DNA from: Balneola sp.
GTDB taxonomy: Bacteria; Bacteroidota; Rhodothermia; Balneolales; Balneolaceae
Reading direction: 5' to 3'
Assembly: GCA_002694685.1 (NCBI GenBank)
Contig: NZMW01000005.1
Location: 1-64,000, forward strand
Length of the DNA: 64,000 nt
Shown piece after piece: positions 35,867 to 44,969 of the stretch. How positions within the stretch are numbered: position 1 is the first letter of the stretch; each line of letters opens with the position of its first letter. The notes beneath the pieces were generated by a model. That model ran no database searches and was not told the origin of the DNA. It saw only the letters and a list, made by a program, of their open reading frames with translations. Position numbers and translations under genes: made by a program.

Positions 35867-38221
35867 TTATTTAATAAGACTGAGTTGTTTCGTTTGGATA
35901 AACTCTCCCGCCTGAAGGGTATAAAAATAAATGCCACTCGAAAGAGAACTGGCATCAAAAGTAACGGAATGTATGCCTGAGTTTATTCTGCCAGCCACTA
36001 AAGTTTCTATTTTTTGGCCCAGCATATTGAAAACATTGAGCTGTATATCGGCAGTTTCCGGTGTTTCAAATGAGATAGTTGTAACCGGATTGAAGGGGTT
36101 AGGATAATTTTGTCCCAAAGAATAAGACGTTGGCATATCCCGATCTTCAACCTCATAACTGGTTGCCAATAAAGCCACCTCGCTGTAAGCGGAAGATCCA
36201 TTTTCATTAAACGCTTTTATACGGTAGGAATAGCTTACACCGGATTCAATATTTGAGTCCAGGTATTGTTCAGCTCCAGCTTCCGCAGTATCGATGACTG
36301 AGAAGTCTGTTTGGCCATCTTCTTTTCGTTCAACTATGTAGCCTTCTTCAACATCTGAGTTATCGTCCCAGCTTAGCTTGATCTGGTTAGATTCTTCCAC
36401 CGAAACTTTAACATTATCAGGGGCAAGCATGATGAAAAAATCTGATACTTCACTCCAGGGCCCGGCGCCTGCAATGTTATTTGCACGAACTCTCCAGTAG
36501 TAGGTTTTATCTTCTGTGGTCCCGGTTAAATCGGTTAATGTATTGCTTGTTGTTTTGGATGCCAGGATGGAAGAGAAATCCGAGGATTCAGATAATTCAA
36601 CCAGATAATTGTCAGCACCCTCAACAGAATTCCAGTCTAATCGAACATATGCTGCCCTGCCAGAGTAGACTCCTCCTGATTCTAATTCCGGTGCTAAAGG
36701 AAGGGGTATTTCTGTAGCAAAATTATATTGATTACTCCATGGCCCAATTAAACCGTCTGAGTTTTTGATAGCAACACGCCAGTAGTAGACTTTACCCTTT
36801 TCTAAATCATTAATAGAAATTGAGGTGTCTGAAGCAACAGAATCCATTAAAGCGATTTCTTTAAAAGACGCACTGGTTGATAATTGAATGTAATATTTGT
36901 CAGCTTCGTCAGCTTCATTCCATGAAAATGTAACAGCTGTATCTACTTGCTGAGCCTGATTTTCAGGAGCAGATAGTGATGTTTTACCAAAGTAAGAAGT
37001 TCCTTCAGCTAACTCCGGAATGCTCCAGTCAATCCAGGAAGAGAGGTTTTTATTAAAAGGAGCGGTTGAGATATCGGTATCCGCTGACTCATCACCTAAC
37101 AGAAATTTATCAACATAGGCTTCGATTTGAGGAATCTGGCTTTGTGGAATGCTACAATGATTATGATCACCTATAAGGCTGTAAGCAAATCTATCAGGAA
37201 TGCCCAATGCTTCATAAACTTTCTCAGTAGCTCGGCTTCCGGCCCAACCTGATTCGTCAGCAAGCCAAACAAAACCCGGATTTCCAGTAACAAAAAGTGC
37301 TCGGGGTGCGACCATTGCCATTAGCTCGTGGTGGTCATGAGGTAGTTTTTCTACAGAATTACTGAATTGGTTCATAGAGTTGCGGAACCATTGATAATTC
37401 GTTCTGCCCAGTGTCTCCACATTTCCTAAAGTTTCAGAATAACGCCACGTCGTATATCCTCCTCCACCTGATTCAATTGCAAAAGTAAGAGCGATTCGTT
37501 CATCAAAGGCACCCGAGAATAGAGCCATTTTACCCGCATAAGAACATCCTGATACAGCCAAATGCTCGGTGTCAATATTTGCGTCTTCAGCAACTAATTC
37601 CAATCCATCAATTAGACGGCTTACTCCCCATGTCCACGCAGCATATTGGCCGGTGTTATCTAAGTTTTGATTAGGGTAAAGCTGAAAAAAAGCATCTGAA
37701 ATATTTGGACTTCCATAGCTCGTAACTTGGTCGTGCGAGAAATTCAACTGTGCTACTTGTCGATCGGAAAAGATTGACCCGGGTATTGGATTGAATCCCA
37801 TTCCAATGACAGCAGGGTATGGACCATTTCCATCAGGTAAGGATATGTCGGAGCTGAGTGTCACTGTTTTTCCATCGACGGTAACATTCACGGTAAGAGT
37901 TCCATCAACAAAGCTCGCCTCAATATTTTCTGGTTTTCCGGGTTTGTTACCGATTTCATAATGCTGAATTTCAGTAGCTATCTCAGCGCGTCGATATTTC
38001 CAGTCAGAAAAGTTTGAAATTCGTCCGCGGCCATCTGACCAAAGAAAAGGATCCGGGAAAGATTCTACAGTTGGCAACTCACTAAAGGCAGGTAAATAGG
38101 GAGTCGGGCAATCTTCACAAGTATTCTCATCTTGATAGACAAAAGGGAGAACCTGTCCCATTAAGTTATTGGTCATCATGACACTAATTAATAATGACAG
38201 GGCTGTTAAACAGATTTTCAT
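35867..38221 (-). CDS. CE15 glucuronoyl esterase with fibronectin-type modules and T9SS tail
   Basis: It is expected to cleave ester bonds between lignin alcohols and (methyl)glucuronate of xylan. The ATG at 38221 is chosen over an in-frame TTG at 38233 because GGAG lies six bases before it. Domains of the 784 residues: signal peptide (to about 23); CE15 alpha/beta hydrolase (about 45-375) with nucleophile Ser227 in GCSYAGK, Glu250 in ESGGGG and histidine in GDHNHC (353-355); three Ig/FN3-type modules (about 410-500, 505-600, 605-690); T9SS tail (about 700-784). The family's usual GCSRxGK has Tyr228 here instead of the oxyanion arginine. It is extracellular and near the GH10/GH115 genes. Confidence 0.88.
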   Translation of the reverse strand: MKICLTALSLLISVMMTNNLMGQVLPFVYQDENTCEDCPTPYLPAFSELPTVESFPDPFLWSDGRGRISNFSDWKYRRAEIATEIQHYEIGNKPGKPENIEASFVDGTLTVNVTVDGKTVTLSSDISLPDGNGPYPAVIGMGFNPIPGSIFSDRQVAQLNFSHDQVTSYGSPNISDAFFQLYPNQNLDNTGQYAAWTWGVSRLIDGLELVAEDANIDTEHLAVSGCSYAGKMALFSGAFDERIALTFAIESGGGGYTTWRYSETLGNVETLGRTNYQWFRNSMNQFSNSVEKLPHDHHELMAMVAPRALFVTGNPGFVWLADESGWAGSRATEKVYEALGIPDRFAYSLIGDHNHCSIPQSQIPQIEAYVDKFLLGDESADTDISTAPFNKNLSSWIDWSIPELAEGTSYFGKTSLSAPENQAQQVDTAVTFSWNEADEADKYYIQLSTSASFKEIALMDSVASDTSISINDLEKGKVYYWRVAIKNSDGLIGPWSNQYNFATEIPLPLAPELESGGVYSGRAAYVRLDWNSVEGADNYLVELSESSDFSSILASKTTSNTLTDLTGTTEDKTYYWRVRANNIAGAGPWSEVSDFFIMLAPDNVKVSVEESNQIKLSWDDNSDVEEGYIVERKEDGQTDFSVIDTAEAGAEQYLDSNIESGVSYSYRIKAFNENGSSAYSEVALLATSYEVEDRDMPTSYSLGQNYPNPFNPVTTISFETPETADIQLNVFNMLGQKIETLVAGRINSGIHSVTFDASSLSSGIYFYTLQAGEFIQTKQLSLIK

Positions 38222-38284
38222 AGTGGGCTCCAACAGGTTAGGATAGTTCTTAAAACAATAAAAGCATGCTAATCAAGGCAAATA

Positions 38285-38303
38285 TTGCTCATTTGGTGAA
38301 CAA
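38285..38303. promoter_or_regulatory. putative N5-type operator
   Basis: TTGCTCA, 5 bases, TGAACAA: six of seven positions are symmetric. Same arm order and spacing as the sites at 26551 and 31428. Confidence 0.4.
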
Positions 38304-38344
38304 ATAATATCTATTTTGATAATATATATTGTGTAAATATATTG

Positions 38345-38356
38345 AAAAGCGCTTTT
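38345..38356. promoter_or_regulatory. AAAAGCGCTTTT palindrome
   Basis: Perfect 12-bp palindrome with a central CG step, as LacI-family operators often have. Related to 13256-13269 and 48557-48570. Confidence 0.45.
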
Positions 38357-38403
38357 ATCATGTCGTAATTAAGCAAATTATAAGGCAAATAGAAATGGTT
38401 TAT

Positions 38404-38422
38404 TTGAGCAAAATTTGGTCAA
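38404..38422. promoter_or_regulatory. putative N3-type operator
   Basis: TTGAGCAA, AAT, TTGGTCAA: one mismatch to the perfect site at 13137. It is about 105 bases upstream of the GH10 gene. Confidence 0.5.
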
Positions 38423-38526
38423 TTTTTAACCCGATTAATACGATAAGAGTACAGATAAAGGTGTCTTATTGACGATTTAGAAGAGTTAATAATCATTATT
38501 AATACTAACTAAGAAATACGCAGCCC

Positions 38527-39669
38527 ATGAAATTTCTTATATCAGCAATTAGCACCGTGCTTTTACTGGGAAGTTGTTCTCAAGAGAATGTCAGTCAATC
38601 AAAGAAAACTCTGAAAGAAGTCTATTCAGGATCATTTATGATTGGAAGTGCTCTGAATGAAGCTATTGTTTCAGGAGAAGATGCTGCAGCTCAGAGAATA
38701 GTTCTTGAGCAGTTTAATACTGTCACTGCCGAAAACGTGATGAAGGCAGGTCCAATAAATCCACAACCCGGAGAATATAGTTTTGGTCCCGCCGATGCTT
38801 ACGTAGAGTTTGGAAATAAGCACAACCTTTTCACTATTGGTCATACCTTGGTTTGGCATAATCAAACGCCGGCTTGGTTTTTTCAGAATGAAAACGGAAA
38901 CCCTAATACTCCGGAGAAACAGATTGAACGCATGCGCAGCCATATTGAAACCGTAGCCGGAAGATATGCAGGTCGTGTTGACGCATGGGATGTTGTGAAT
39001 GAAGTGATAGATAATGATGGATCATATCGCCCAACAACCTGGGTTGAAGGCGTGGGAGATGGAGATGAGTTGGTTCGAAAAGCATTTCAATTTACCAGTG
39101 AATATGCACCGGAGGCAGAATTATATTACAACGATTTCAACGCTTGGCGACCGGAGAAGAGAGACGGCATTGTGCGGATGGTAAGAATGCTGCAAGAAAA
39201 TGGAATCCGAATTGACGGAATTGGAATGCAAGGTCATTGGGGACTTGATTATCCAAAAAACGAATACATAAAAGCGGCAATAGATTCTTTTGCTACGCTG
39301 GGTGTTAAAGTGATGATTACGGAGTTGGAAATTGATGTACTCCCTTTAACAAAAGAAGGGCAGATTATAGGAAGTGTGATGAGTCACCCTCAATTTCAGC
39401 TGGAGGAATTTGAAGAGTTTCTGGATCCTTATCCCGACGGCCTCCCCGCAGATGTGCAAAAGCAATTAACAGATCGGTATGAAGAAATTTTCGAGATTTT
39501 TTATGATAAAAGAGACAAAATTGATCGGGTGACATTCTGGGGTGTCCATGATGGAATGACCTGGAAAAATGATTATCCGGTTCCAAATCGTACCAATTAC
39601 CCACTGCCTTATACCAGAGAAAGAAAGGCGAAGCCGGCAGTAGAGGCTATATTGAATGTGCCCGGGTAA
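38527..39669 (+). CDS. GH10 endoxylanase lipoprotein (copy 3)
   Basis: Fourth GH10 of the window and third lipoprotein, 380 residues. The lipobox Cys17 (LLLGSC) predicts anchoring in the cell envelope. GH10 catalytic Glu159 (AWDVVNEV) and Glu266 (MITELEIDVLP) are present; the substrate motifs GHTLVWHNQTP and YYNDFN are kept. It has AENVMKAGPIN in place of the more common ENxMKWExIxP, so subsite contacts may differ from the two operon copies. It is followed on the same strand by GH115 (100-base gap), pairing an endoxylanase with a debranching enzyme. Confidence 0.94.
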   Translation: MKFLISAISTVLLLGSCSQENVSQSKKTLKEVYSGSFMIGSALNEAIVSGEDAAAQRIVLEQFNTVTAENVMKAGPINPQPGEYSFGPADAYVEFGNKHNLFTIGHTLVWHNQTPAWFFQNENGNPNTPEKQIERMRSHIETVAGRYAGRVDAWDVVNEVIDNDGSYRPTTWVEGVGDGDELVRKAFQFTSEYAPEAELYYNDFNAWRPEKRDGIVRMVRMLQENGIRIDGIGMQGHWGLDYPKNEYIKAAIDSFATLGVKVMITELEIDVLPLTKEGQIIGSVMSHPQFQLEEFEEFLDPYPDGLPADVQKQLTDRYEEIFEIFYDKRDKIDRVTFWGVHDGMTWKNDYPVPNRTNYPLPYTRERKAKPAVEAILNVPG

Positions 39670-39769
39670 TCATCAACAAATGAACAGCCGGTTTAGAAAA
39701 AATATCTTTATAACTAAGGAAGTTTATAATCAACTTCACTCACTCAGCAATATGTACAAAGGTGAAATA

Positions 39770-42619
39770 ATGAAACGTATAGTGAATAAAATGACCCTTT
39801 CGGGAATCGGCATTTTTTTAATCCTGAGCTTTAGCAGTTGTTTGCAGGCTCAGGATTCCAATGAAGGGTGCTTTGAAATTATTTCGGATAGTTACGCCGT
39901 GCCGCTATTTATTTCACAGCAAGATTATGCCGGCGCACAGCGAGCGATGGGGGATTTGCAATCCGATCTAAGGAAAGTATCTCAAAACACGGTGACTTTT
40001 CAATCGACTGGTTTGCCGCATGGAGACCGTATTGTAATTGCCGGAACGATTGGTATGAGTCCTGAAGTCGATGCTTTAGTTGAAGCGGGTAAAATCGATG
40101 CTTCCTATTTAGAAGGTGAGTGGGAAGCCTATCAGATTCAGGTAGTTGAAGATCCATTTGAAGGGGTTGAGGAAGCTTTAGTTATAGCGGGAAGCGACAA
40201 GCGCGGTACCATCTACGGGATCTATGAAATCTCGAAACAAATGGGTGTCTCTCCATGGCATTTTTGGGCTGATGTTCCCGTTCTCCATAAAGAAAATGTA
40301 TCTGTTTTACCGGGATGTAAGATGCAGGATAAGCCCAAGGTTCAGTATCGGGGAATCTTCTTGAACGATGAAAATCCGGCGCTTTATGGCTGGGTGAATG
40401 AAACCTATGGCGGTTTTAATCATGAATTTTATGGGGATACCTTTGAACTGATTTTGCGCCTTAAAGGAAACTACATATGGACAGCAATGTGGGGTAAGGC
40501 GTTTTATGATGATGATCCGCTTAATGCAAAAACCGGAGATGAGTATGGGGTCGTAATTGGGACTACGCATCACGAACCTATGGGAAGGGCTCATGTAGAA
40601 TGGGATCGGTATGGAGAAGGAGATTGGAATTACCAGACCAATGAAGAGTTTTTGAAAGAATTTTGGAAAGAAGGAATTCAGCGGCTTGAAGATTACGAAG
40701 CCACAATAACTGTAGGTATGCGGGGTGATGGTGATATGGCCATGAGCGAAGAAACGAACACGGATCTCATGGAGCGTATTGTGTCAGATCAGCGGGAAAT
40801 CATTGAAGAATATTCTCAACAAGATCCCGAAAAAGAACTCCAGCTTTGGGCTCTGTATAAAGAAGTGCAGGATTACTACGAGCAGGGAATGGAAGTTCCC
40901 GATGACGTCATGCTGCTTCTTGCAGATGATAATTGGGGGAACTTAAGACTCTTGCCGGAACCCGGTAAAGCAGATGAACATCCGGGCGGCTGGGGAATCT
41001 ATTATCATTTTGATTATGTAGGTGGGCCAAGAAATTATAAGTGGCTTAACACAAATCAAGTTTCCAGAACCTGGGAACAAATGAATCTGGGGTGGGAACA
41101 TGGAGTAGACCGGATGTGGCTGGTAAATGTGGGTGACCTAAAACCTATGGAGTACCCGATTTCATTCTTCTTAGATCATGCTTGGGACCCTGAGGCAATG
41201 ACCGTAGATAAAATGGAAGAATATCCTGCTGAGTGGGCAACTTTTCAATTTGGAGAGAAATTTGGACAAAAAATTGGAGAGATTCTAACCGCTTACACTA
41301 AATATAACGCACGACGAAAGCATGAGTTACTGAGTCCGGAAACATACAGTCTTATTCATTTTAATGAAGCAGAACGAATTGTTGATGAGTACAATGCGCT
41401 GCTCGAAAAGACGAATGAAATATATGCTCAACTTCCAGAAGAGCATAAAGACGCTTATTACCAGTTGGTGAAATTTCCTGTGGAAGCCAGTGCAAACCTG
41501 AATGAGCTTTATGTCTCGGCGGCTAAAAACCACTGGTATGCAGAGCAAGGCCGGGCACAGACCAACACAATGGCTGAAAAAGTGAAGGAACTCTTCGATT
41601 ATGATGCCGAGCTGGCCGATTACTTTCATACGGAATTGGCTAATGGGAAGTGGAATCATATGATGTCACAAACCCATATTGGATATACCTACTGGCAGCA
41701 ACCGGAGCAAAACAATATGCCCGAGATAAAAACCATAAATGTGCCAAACAAGGCTGAAATGGGAGTTTCAGTACCGGGCTCTGCTGCTTGGTGGCCGGCA
41801 TCAAATAACGAGGCAAAATTACCGGTTTTTGATGTATTCAATAAGCAGAAAGCATATCTCGAAATATTTAACAGAAGCTTGCAGGCTTTTGATTTCACAA
41901 TTTCATCCAACAAAGAATGGGTTGAATTTTCGAAAACAAAAGGTGCTATTGAAGAGCATGAAAGAGTTTGGGTGACTATAGATTGGGCCAAGGTTCCTTC
42001 CGGAAATCAGAACGCAAAGGTAACCATTGAAAGCAGTAGCGGCGAATCAGTTGATGTTGACGTTCAGGTTCGAAATCCAAAAGACAACGTGAAAGGCTTT
42101 TTCGAATCCAATGGATATGTTTCTATCGAAGCTCCGAACTATTCAGCGAAAACAAAAGGGGGAGATGCCGAATGGGTAAATGTGCCGAACCTGGGTAGAA
42201 CGCTTTCCTCAATGACCATAAACCCGGTAACTGCTGAAAGTCGAACAGCCGGATCAGAAAATAGTCCTAAGCTTGAATATAATGTTCACCTAAACAGCAC
42301 AGGTGAAGTGAAAGTGAAGGTATATCTTTCCCCAACATTAGATTACTACATGGGCAATGACGGTTTTAAGTACGGAGTATCCTTTAATGATGAAGAGCCT
42401 CAAATCGTGAATATCCATGATGATTTTGACTGGAACCGGGAAGTAGCGAATAACATCAATATTAAAACAAGTACTCATATCGTGAGCAATGCAGGAAATC
42501 ACACTTTAAAAATATGGATGGTAGATCCGGGTGTTGTTATCCAAAAAATAGTTATTGAAACAGGTGATGTAGGCCAAACCTATTTAGGGCCTCCTGAAAG
42601 CGCAAAGGCAGGAAAGTAG
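39770..42619 (+). CDS. GH115 xylan alpha-1,2-glucuronidase
   Basis: It removes (4-O-methyl)glucuronic acid from internal as well as terminal xylose residues of long xylans, unlike GH67. The ATG at 39770 is preferred to an upstream in-frame start at 39656 that overlaps the GH10 stop. The later start has AAAGGTG in front and gives a signal peptide (cleaved near CLQAQ). The 949 residues show the GH115 layout: N-terminal domain with DKRGTIYGIYEIS, a barrel with TTHHEPMGRAHVEW and GMRGDGDMAM, a helical part, and a C-terminal beta-rich GH115_C-type domain. Probably periplasmic or surface. Same transcription unit as the GH10 upstream. Confidence 0.93.
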   Translation: MKRIVNKMTLSGIGIFLILSFSSCLQAQDSNEGCFEIISDSYAVPLFISQQDYAGAQRAMGDLQSDLRKVSQNTVTFQSTGLPHGDRIVIAGTIGMSPEVDALVEAGKIDASYLEGEWEAYQIQVVEDPFEGVEEALVIAGSDKRGTIYGIYEISKQMGVSPWHFWADVPVLHKENVSVLPGCKMQDKPKVQYRGIFLNDENPALYGWVNETYGGFNHEFYGDTFELILRLKGNYIWTAMWGKAFYDDDPLNAKTGDEYGVVIGTTHHEPMGRAHVEWDRYGEGDWNYQTNEEFLKEFWKEGIQRLEDYEATITVGMRGDGDMAMSEETNTDLMERIVSDQREIIEEYSQQDPEKELQLWALYKEVQDYYEQGMEVPDDVMLLLADDNWGNLRLLPEPGKADEHPGGWGIYYHFDYVGGPRNYKWLNTNQVSRTWEQMNLGWEHGVDRMWLVNVGDLKPMEYPISFFLDHAWDPEAMTVDKMEEYPAEWATFQFGEKFGQKIGEILTAYTKYNARRKHELLSPETYSLIHFNEAERIVDEYNALLEKTNEIYAQLPEEHKDAYYQLVKFPVEASANLNELYVSAAKNHWYAEQGRAQTNTMAEKVKELFDYDAELADYFHTELANGKWNHMMSQTHIGYTYWQQPEQNNMPEIKTINVPNKAEMGVSVPGSAAWWPASNNEAKLPVFDVFNKQKAYLEIFNRSLQAFDFTISSNKEWVEFSKTKGAIEEHERVWVTIDWAKVPSGNQNAKVTIESSSGESVDVDVQVRNPKDNVKGFFESNGYVSIEAPNYSAKTKGGDAEWVNVPNLGRTLSSMTINPVTAESRTAGSENSPKLEYNVHLNSTGEVKVKVYLSPTLDYYMGNDGFKYGVSFNDEEPQIVNIHDDFDWNREVANNINIKTSTHIVSNAGNHTLKIWMVDPGVVIQKIVIETGDVGQTYLGPPESAKAGK

Positions 42620-42781
42620 CTGTTAGCAATGTTTTTAGGGTTTATAACTATAAAAAAAGCTCATTAGGATAGCTTAAAGAAGCCTGTTTTGTAAAACTAT
42701 TACAGAAAACCGGAAATGGAATGCTTATATTGTTACAAATTGTTATAAAAGTGACACATAATTTAAGTAGAGGACATCGCA

Positions 42782-44275
42782 TTGGATTTTCAGAATTTCC
42801 TAAAGAATTATAGAAAAAAGCTCTCAGAAATATTTACTGAAAGTAAGAAAGCTGAAGAGCAAACTTTGGTAAGAGGTATTGAAAAATCTACCCTAAAGCA
42901 GATCATGGATTTGTCACCTCTTAGCGCTTTTATCCCAACTGAGTATGGTGGCCACGGAGCACATACCGCTGAAGCTCTTTCTATGTTGGAAGCAAGCTCA
43001 TATGAATCTCTTCCACTTTCCCTGATGATGGGTATCAACGGTGCTTTATTTTTACAGCCTACAGCTAATTACGCTGATGAGAAAGTAAAGAAAGATATTT
43101 TTGACCGTGTGATAAACGCCAACAAATTAGGCGGCTTGATGATCACAGAACCTGACTACGGTTCAGATGCCTTAAAAATGCAGACTTCATACAAAAAAAT
43201 TGGTGATCAGAAATATAAAATTGAAGGTACTAAGCACTGGGGCGGTTTGACCGGCATGGCTGACTACTGGCTGATTACCGCTCGTGGAATGAATAAGAGT
43301 GGCGATCTTGGAAGAGATATTTCTTTCTTTATTCATGATACGCGCAATGGTGGGATTGAGGTAGAAGAATATTACAACAACCTTGGATTGTACATGCTGC
43401 CTTATGGTAAAAATAAAATCGACATTCAGGTTGATGAGTCTCACAAACTTAAGCCGGAAAGCACGGGCGTAACGATGATGTTAGACCTGTTGCACCGAAG
43501 CCGACTTCAGTTCCCGGGAATGGGAATGGGCTTCCTCCGAAGAATGATGGACGAAGCGATGGATCATTGTAAACAACGTTTTGTTGGTGGACAAAGCCTG
43601 TTTAATTATGATCAGGTGAAACACCGACTTTCAGAGATGCAGGCTTATTTCACAGTTTGTTCGGCCATGTGTAACTTCACAAGCACGAATATACCTTTAG
43701 AGAAAAACACCTCGCGTATGGATCTTGAGGCCAACGCTATAAAAGCATTGGTCACTGATTATATGCAGCGCGCCTCCCAATCTTTGTTACAACTAAAAGG
43801 CGCAATGGGTTACCGAATAGATAGCATTGCCGGCCGTGCAACAGTGGATAGCCGACCTTTCCAGATTTTTGAAGGTTCCAATGACATCCTTTATCAGCAG
43901 ATGAGCGAGTCTGTGCTGAAGATGATGCGTAAGTTGAAAAACAATAACCTTCAGGACTTCCTGAATGAGTTTCACCTTACATCTCGTTCTTCAGAATATT
44001 TCAATGAGCACTTCAATTTTGAGCTGGATCCAAAAATGCCTCAACGCAAGCTTGTTGATCTCGGTAAAGCTTTAGGTCGTATAATTTCAATGGAGTTTAC
44101 GCTGAATCTTGGCGATCAGGGTTTCAATAATGAACTCATCGAAAATGCACTTAAAACTCTTCAGGATGAAGTTCATGCAATCATGCACACTTACAAGCAT
44201 GGTGGCGACGCTGATGTTGTTGAGGACTACAAGATGGACAGCTCTTGGTTTAAACTTTCATTGGTGAATGCCTAA
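42782..44275 (+). CDS. acyl-CoA dehydrogenase family protein
   Basis: This FAD-dependent enzyme introduces a double bond into an acyl-CoA in fatty-acid or amino-acid breakdown. The 497-residue protein has the fold in order: N-terminal helices (PTEYGGHGAHTAEALSML), middle beta domain (ITEPDYGSDAL, GTKHWGGLTGMAD) and C-terminal helices ending in QIFEGSNDILYQQMSE. The start is TTG at 42782, supported by AGAGGA at 42769-42774 with 7-base spacing. Its last 8 bases overlap the sirtuin gene. The acyl chain specificity is unknown. Confidence 0.9.
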   Translation: MDFQNFLKNYRKKLSEIFTESKKAEEQTLVRGIEKSTLKQIMDLSPLSAFIPTEYGGHGAHTAEALSMLEASSYESLPLSLMMGINGALFLQPTANYADEKVKKDIFDRVINANKLGGLMITEPDYGSDALKMQTSYKKIGDQKYKIEGTKHWGGLTGMADYWLITARGMNKSGDLGRDISFFIHDTRNGGIEVEEYYNNLGLYMLPYGKNKIDIQVDESHKLKPESTGVTMMLDLLHRSRLQFPGMGMGFLRRMMDEAMDHCKQRFVGGQSLFNYDQVKHRLSEMQAYFTVCSAMCNFTSTNIPLEKNTSRMDLEANAIKALVTDYMQRASQSLLQLKGAMGYRIDSIAGRATVDSRPFQIFEGSNDILYQQMSESVLKMMRKLKNNNLQDFLNEFHLTSRSSEYFNEHFNFELDPKMPQRKLVDLGKALGRIISMEFTLNLGDQGFNNELIENALKTLQDEVHAIMHTYKHGGDADVVEDYKMDSSWFKLSLVNA

Positions 44276-44969
44276 ACAGAAAATTGTAGTTATTAGCGGG
44301 GCCGGAATAAGTGCAGAGAGCGGCCTTGCTACATTTCGCGATTCCGGTGGTCTGTGGGAAGGTTACGATATCAACGAAGTAGCTTCTATTCAAGGCTGGC
44401 AAAAAGATCCCGAAAACGTTCAGAACTTCTATAACCTTCGGCGAAAGCAAGCGGCTGAAGCCCATCCGAATGACGCGCATAAAGCTTTAGCAGATTTGGA
44501 AGAGCATTTTGAGGTATCGATTGTAACTCAGAATGTTGATGACCTTCACGAACGAGGCGGGTCAACACAGGTTTTGCATTTGCATGGTGAACTCAGGAAA
44601 GCACGAAGTGAAGAAGACGAGTCTTTAGTAGTTGATGTCGGTTCAGAGTCGATAGCGATGGGCGATTTGGCAGAAGACGGAGCTCAGCTCAGGCCACATG
44701 TAGTTTGGTTTGGTGAGATGGTTCCAATGATGGAGCCGGCAGCAATAGAAGTTTCCAAAGCAGATGTTTTAGTAGTGGTTGGAACTTCTTTAGTGGTTTA
44801 TCCTGCAGCAAGTTTAATTGATTATGCTGATGCAGGAATACCGAAATTTATTATTGATCCTTCCGATCCGCAGTTATGGGATCGGGAAGGCTGGACTCAC
44901 TTCAAGGAAAATGCAGGAACCGGAGTGAATAAATTAGCAGAAAAACTTAAAAACGAATACTTACAGTAA
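44268..44969 (+). CDS. sirtuin-type NAD-dependent protein deacylase without zinc cysteines
   Basis: It removes acyl groups from protein lysines using NAD+. The 233 residues contain the NAD-binding GAGISAESGLATFRDSGGLW (residues 11-30), TQNVDDLHERGG, catalytic His106 (HLHGEL) and LRPHVVWFGE. Tyr55 and Arg58 in FYNLRR are the pair that in SIRT5/CobB-type sirtuins binds succinyl or malonyl groups. The small domain (about 110-140) has none of the four zinc-binding cysteines; this is seen in some Bacteroidota sirtuins. It overlaps the acyl-CoA dehydrogenase gene by 8 bases and its stop overlaps the next ATG (TAATG). Confidence 0.9.
   Translation: MPKQKIVVISGAGISAESGLATFRDSGGLWEGYDINEVASIQGWQKDPENVQNFYNLRRKQAAEAHPNDAHKALADLEEHFEVSIVTQNVDDLHERGGSTQVLHLHGELRKARSEEDESLVVDVGSESIAMGDLAEDGAQLRPHVVWFGEMVPMMEPAAIEVSKADVLVVVGTSLVVYPAASLIDYADAGIPKFIIDPSDPQLWDREGWTHFKENAGTGVNKLAEKLKNEYLQ

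Larger units (their letters stand above)
38222..38526. other. divergent regulatory region between CE15 and GH10/GH115 genes
   Basis: About 300 bases between divergent units with no gene. Three operator-like sites are visible: an N5-type pair at 38285-38303, an AAAAGCGCTTTT palindrome at 38345-38356 and an N3-type pair at 38404-38422. It looks like a control region serving both directions. Confidence 0.6.
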
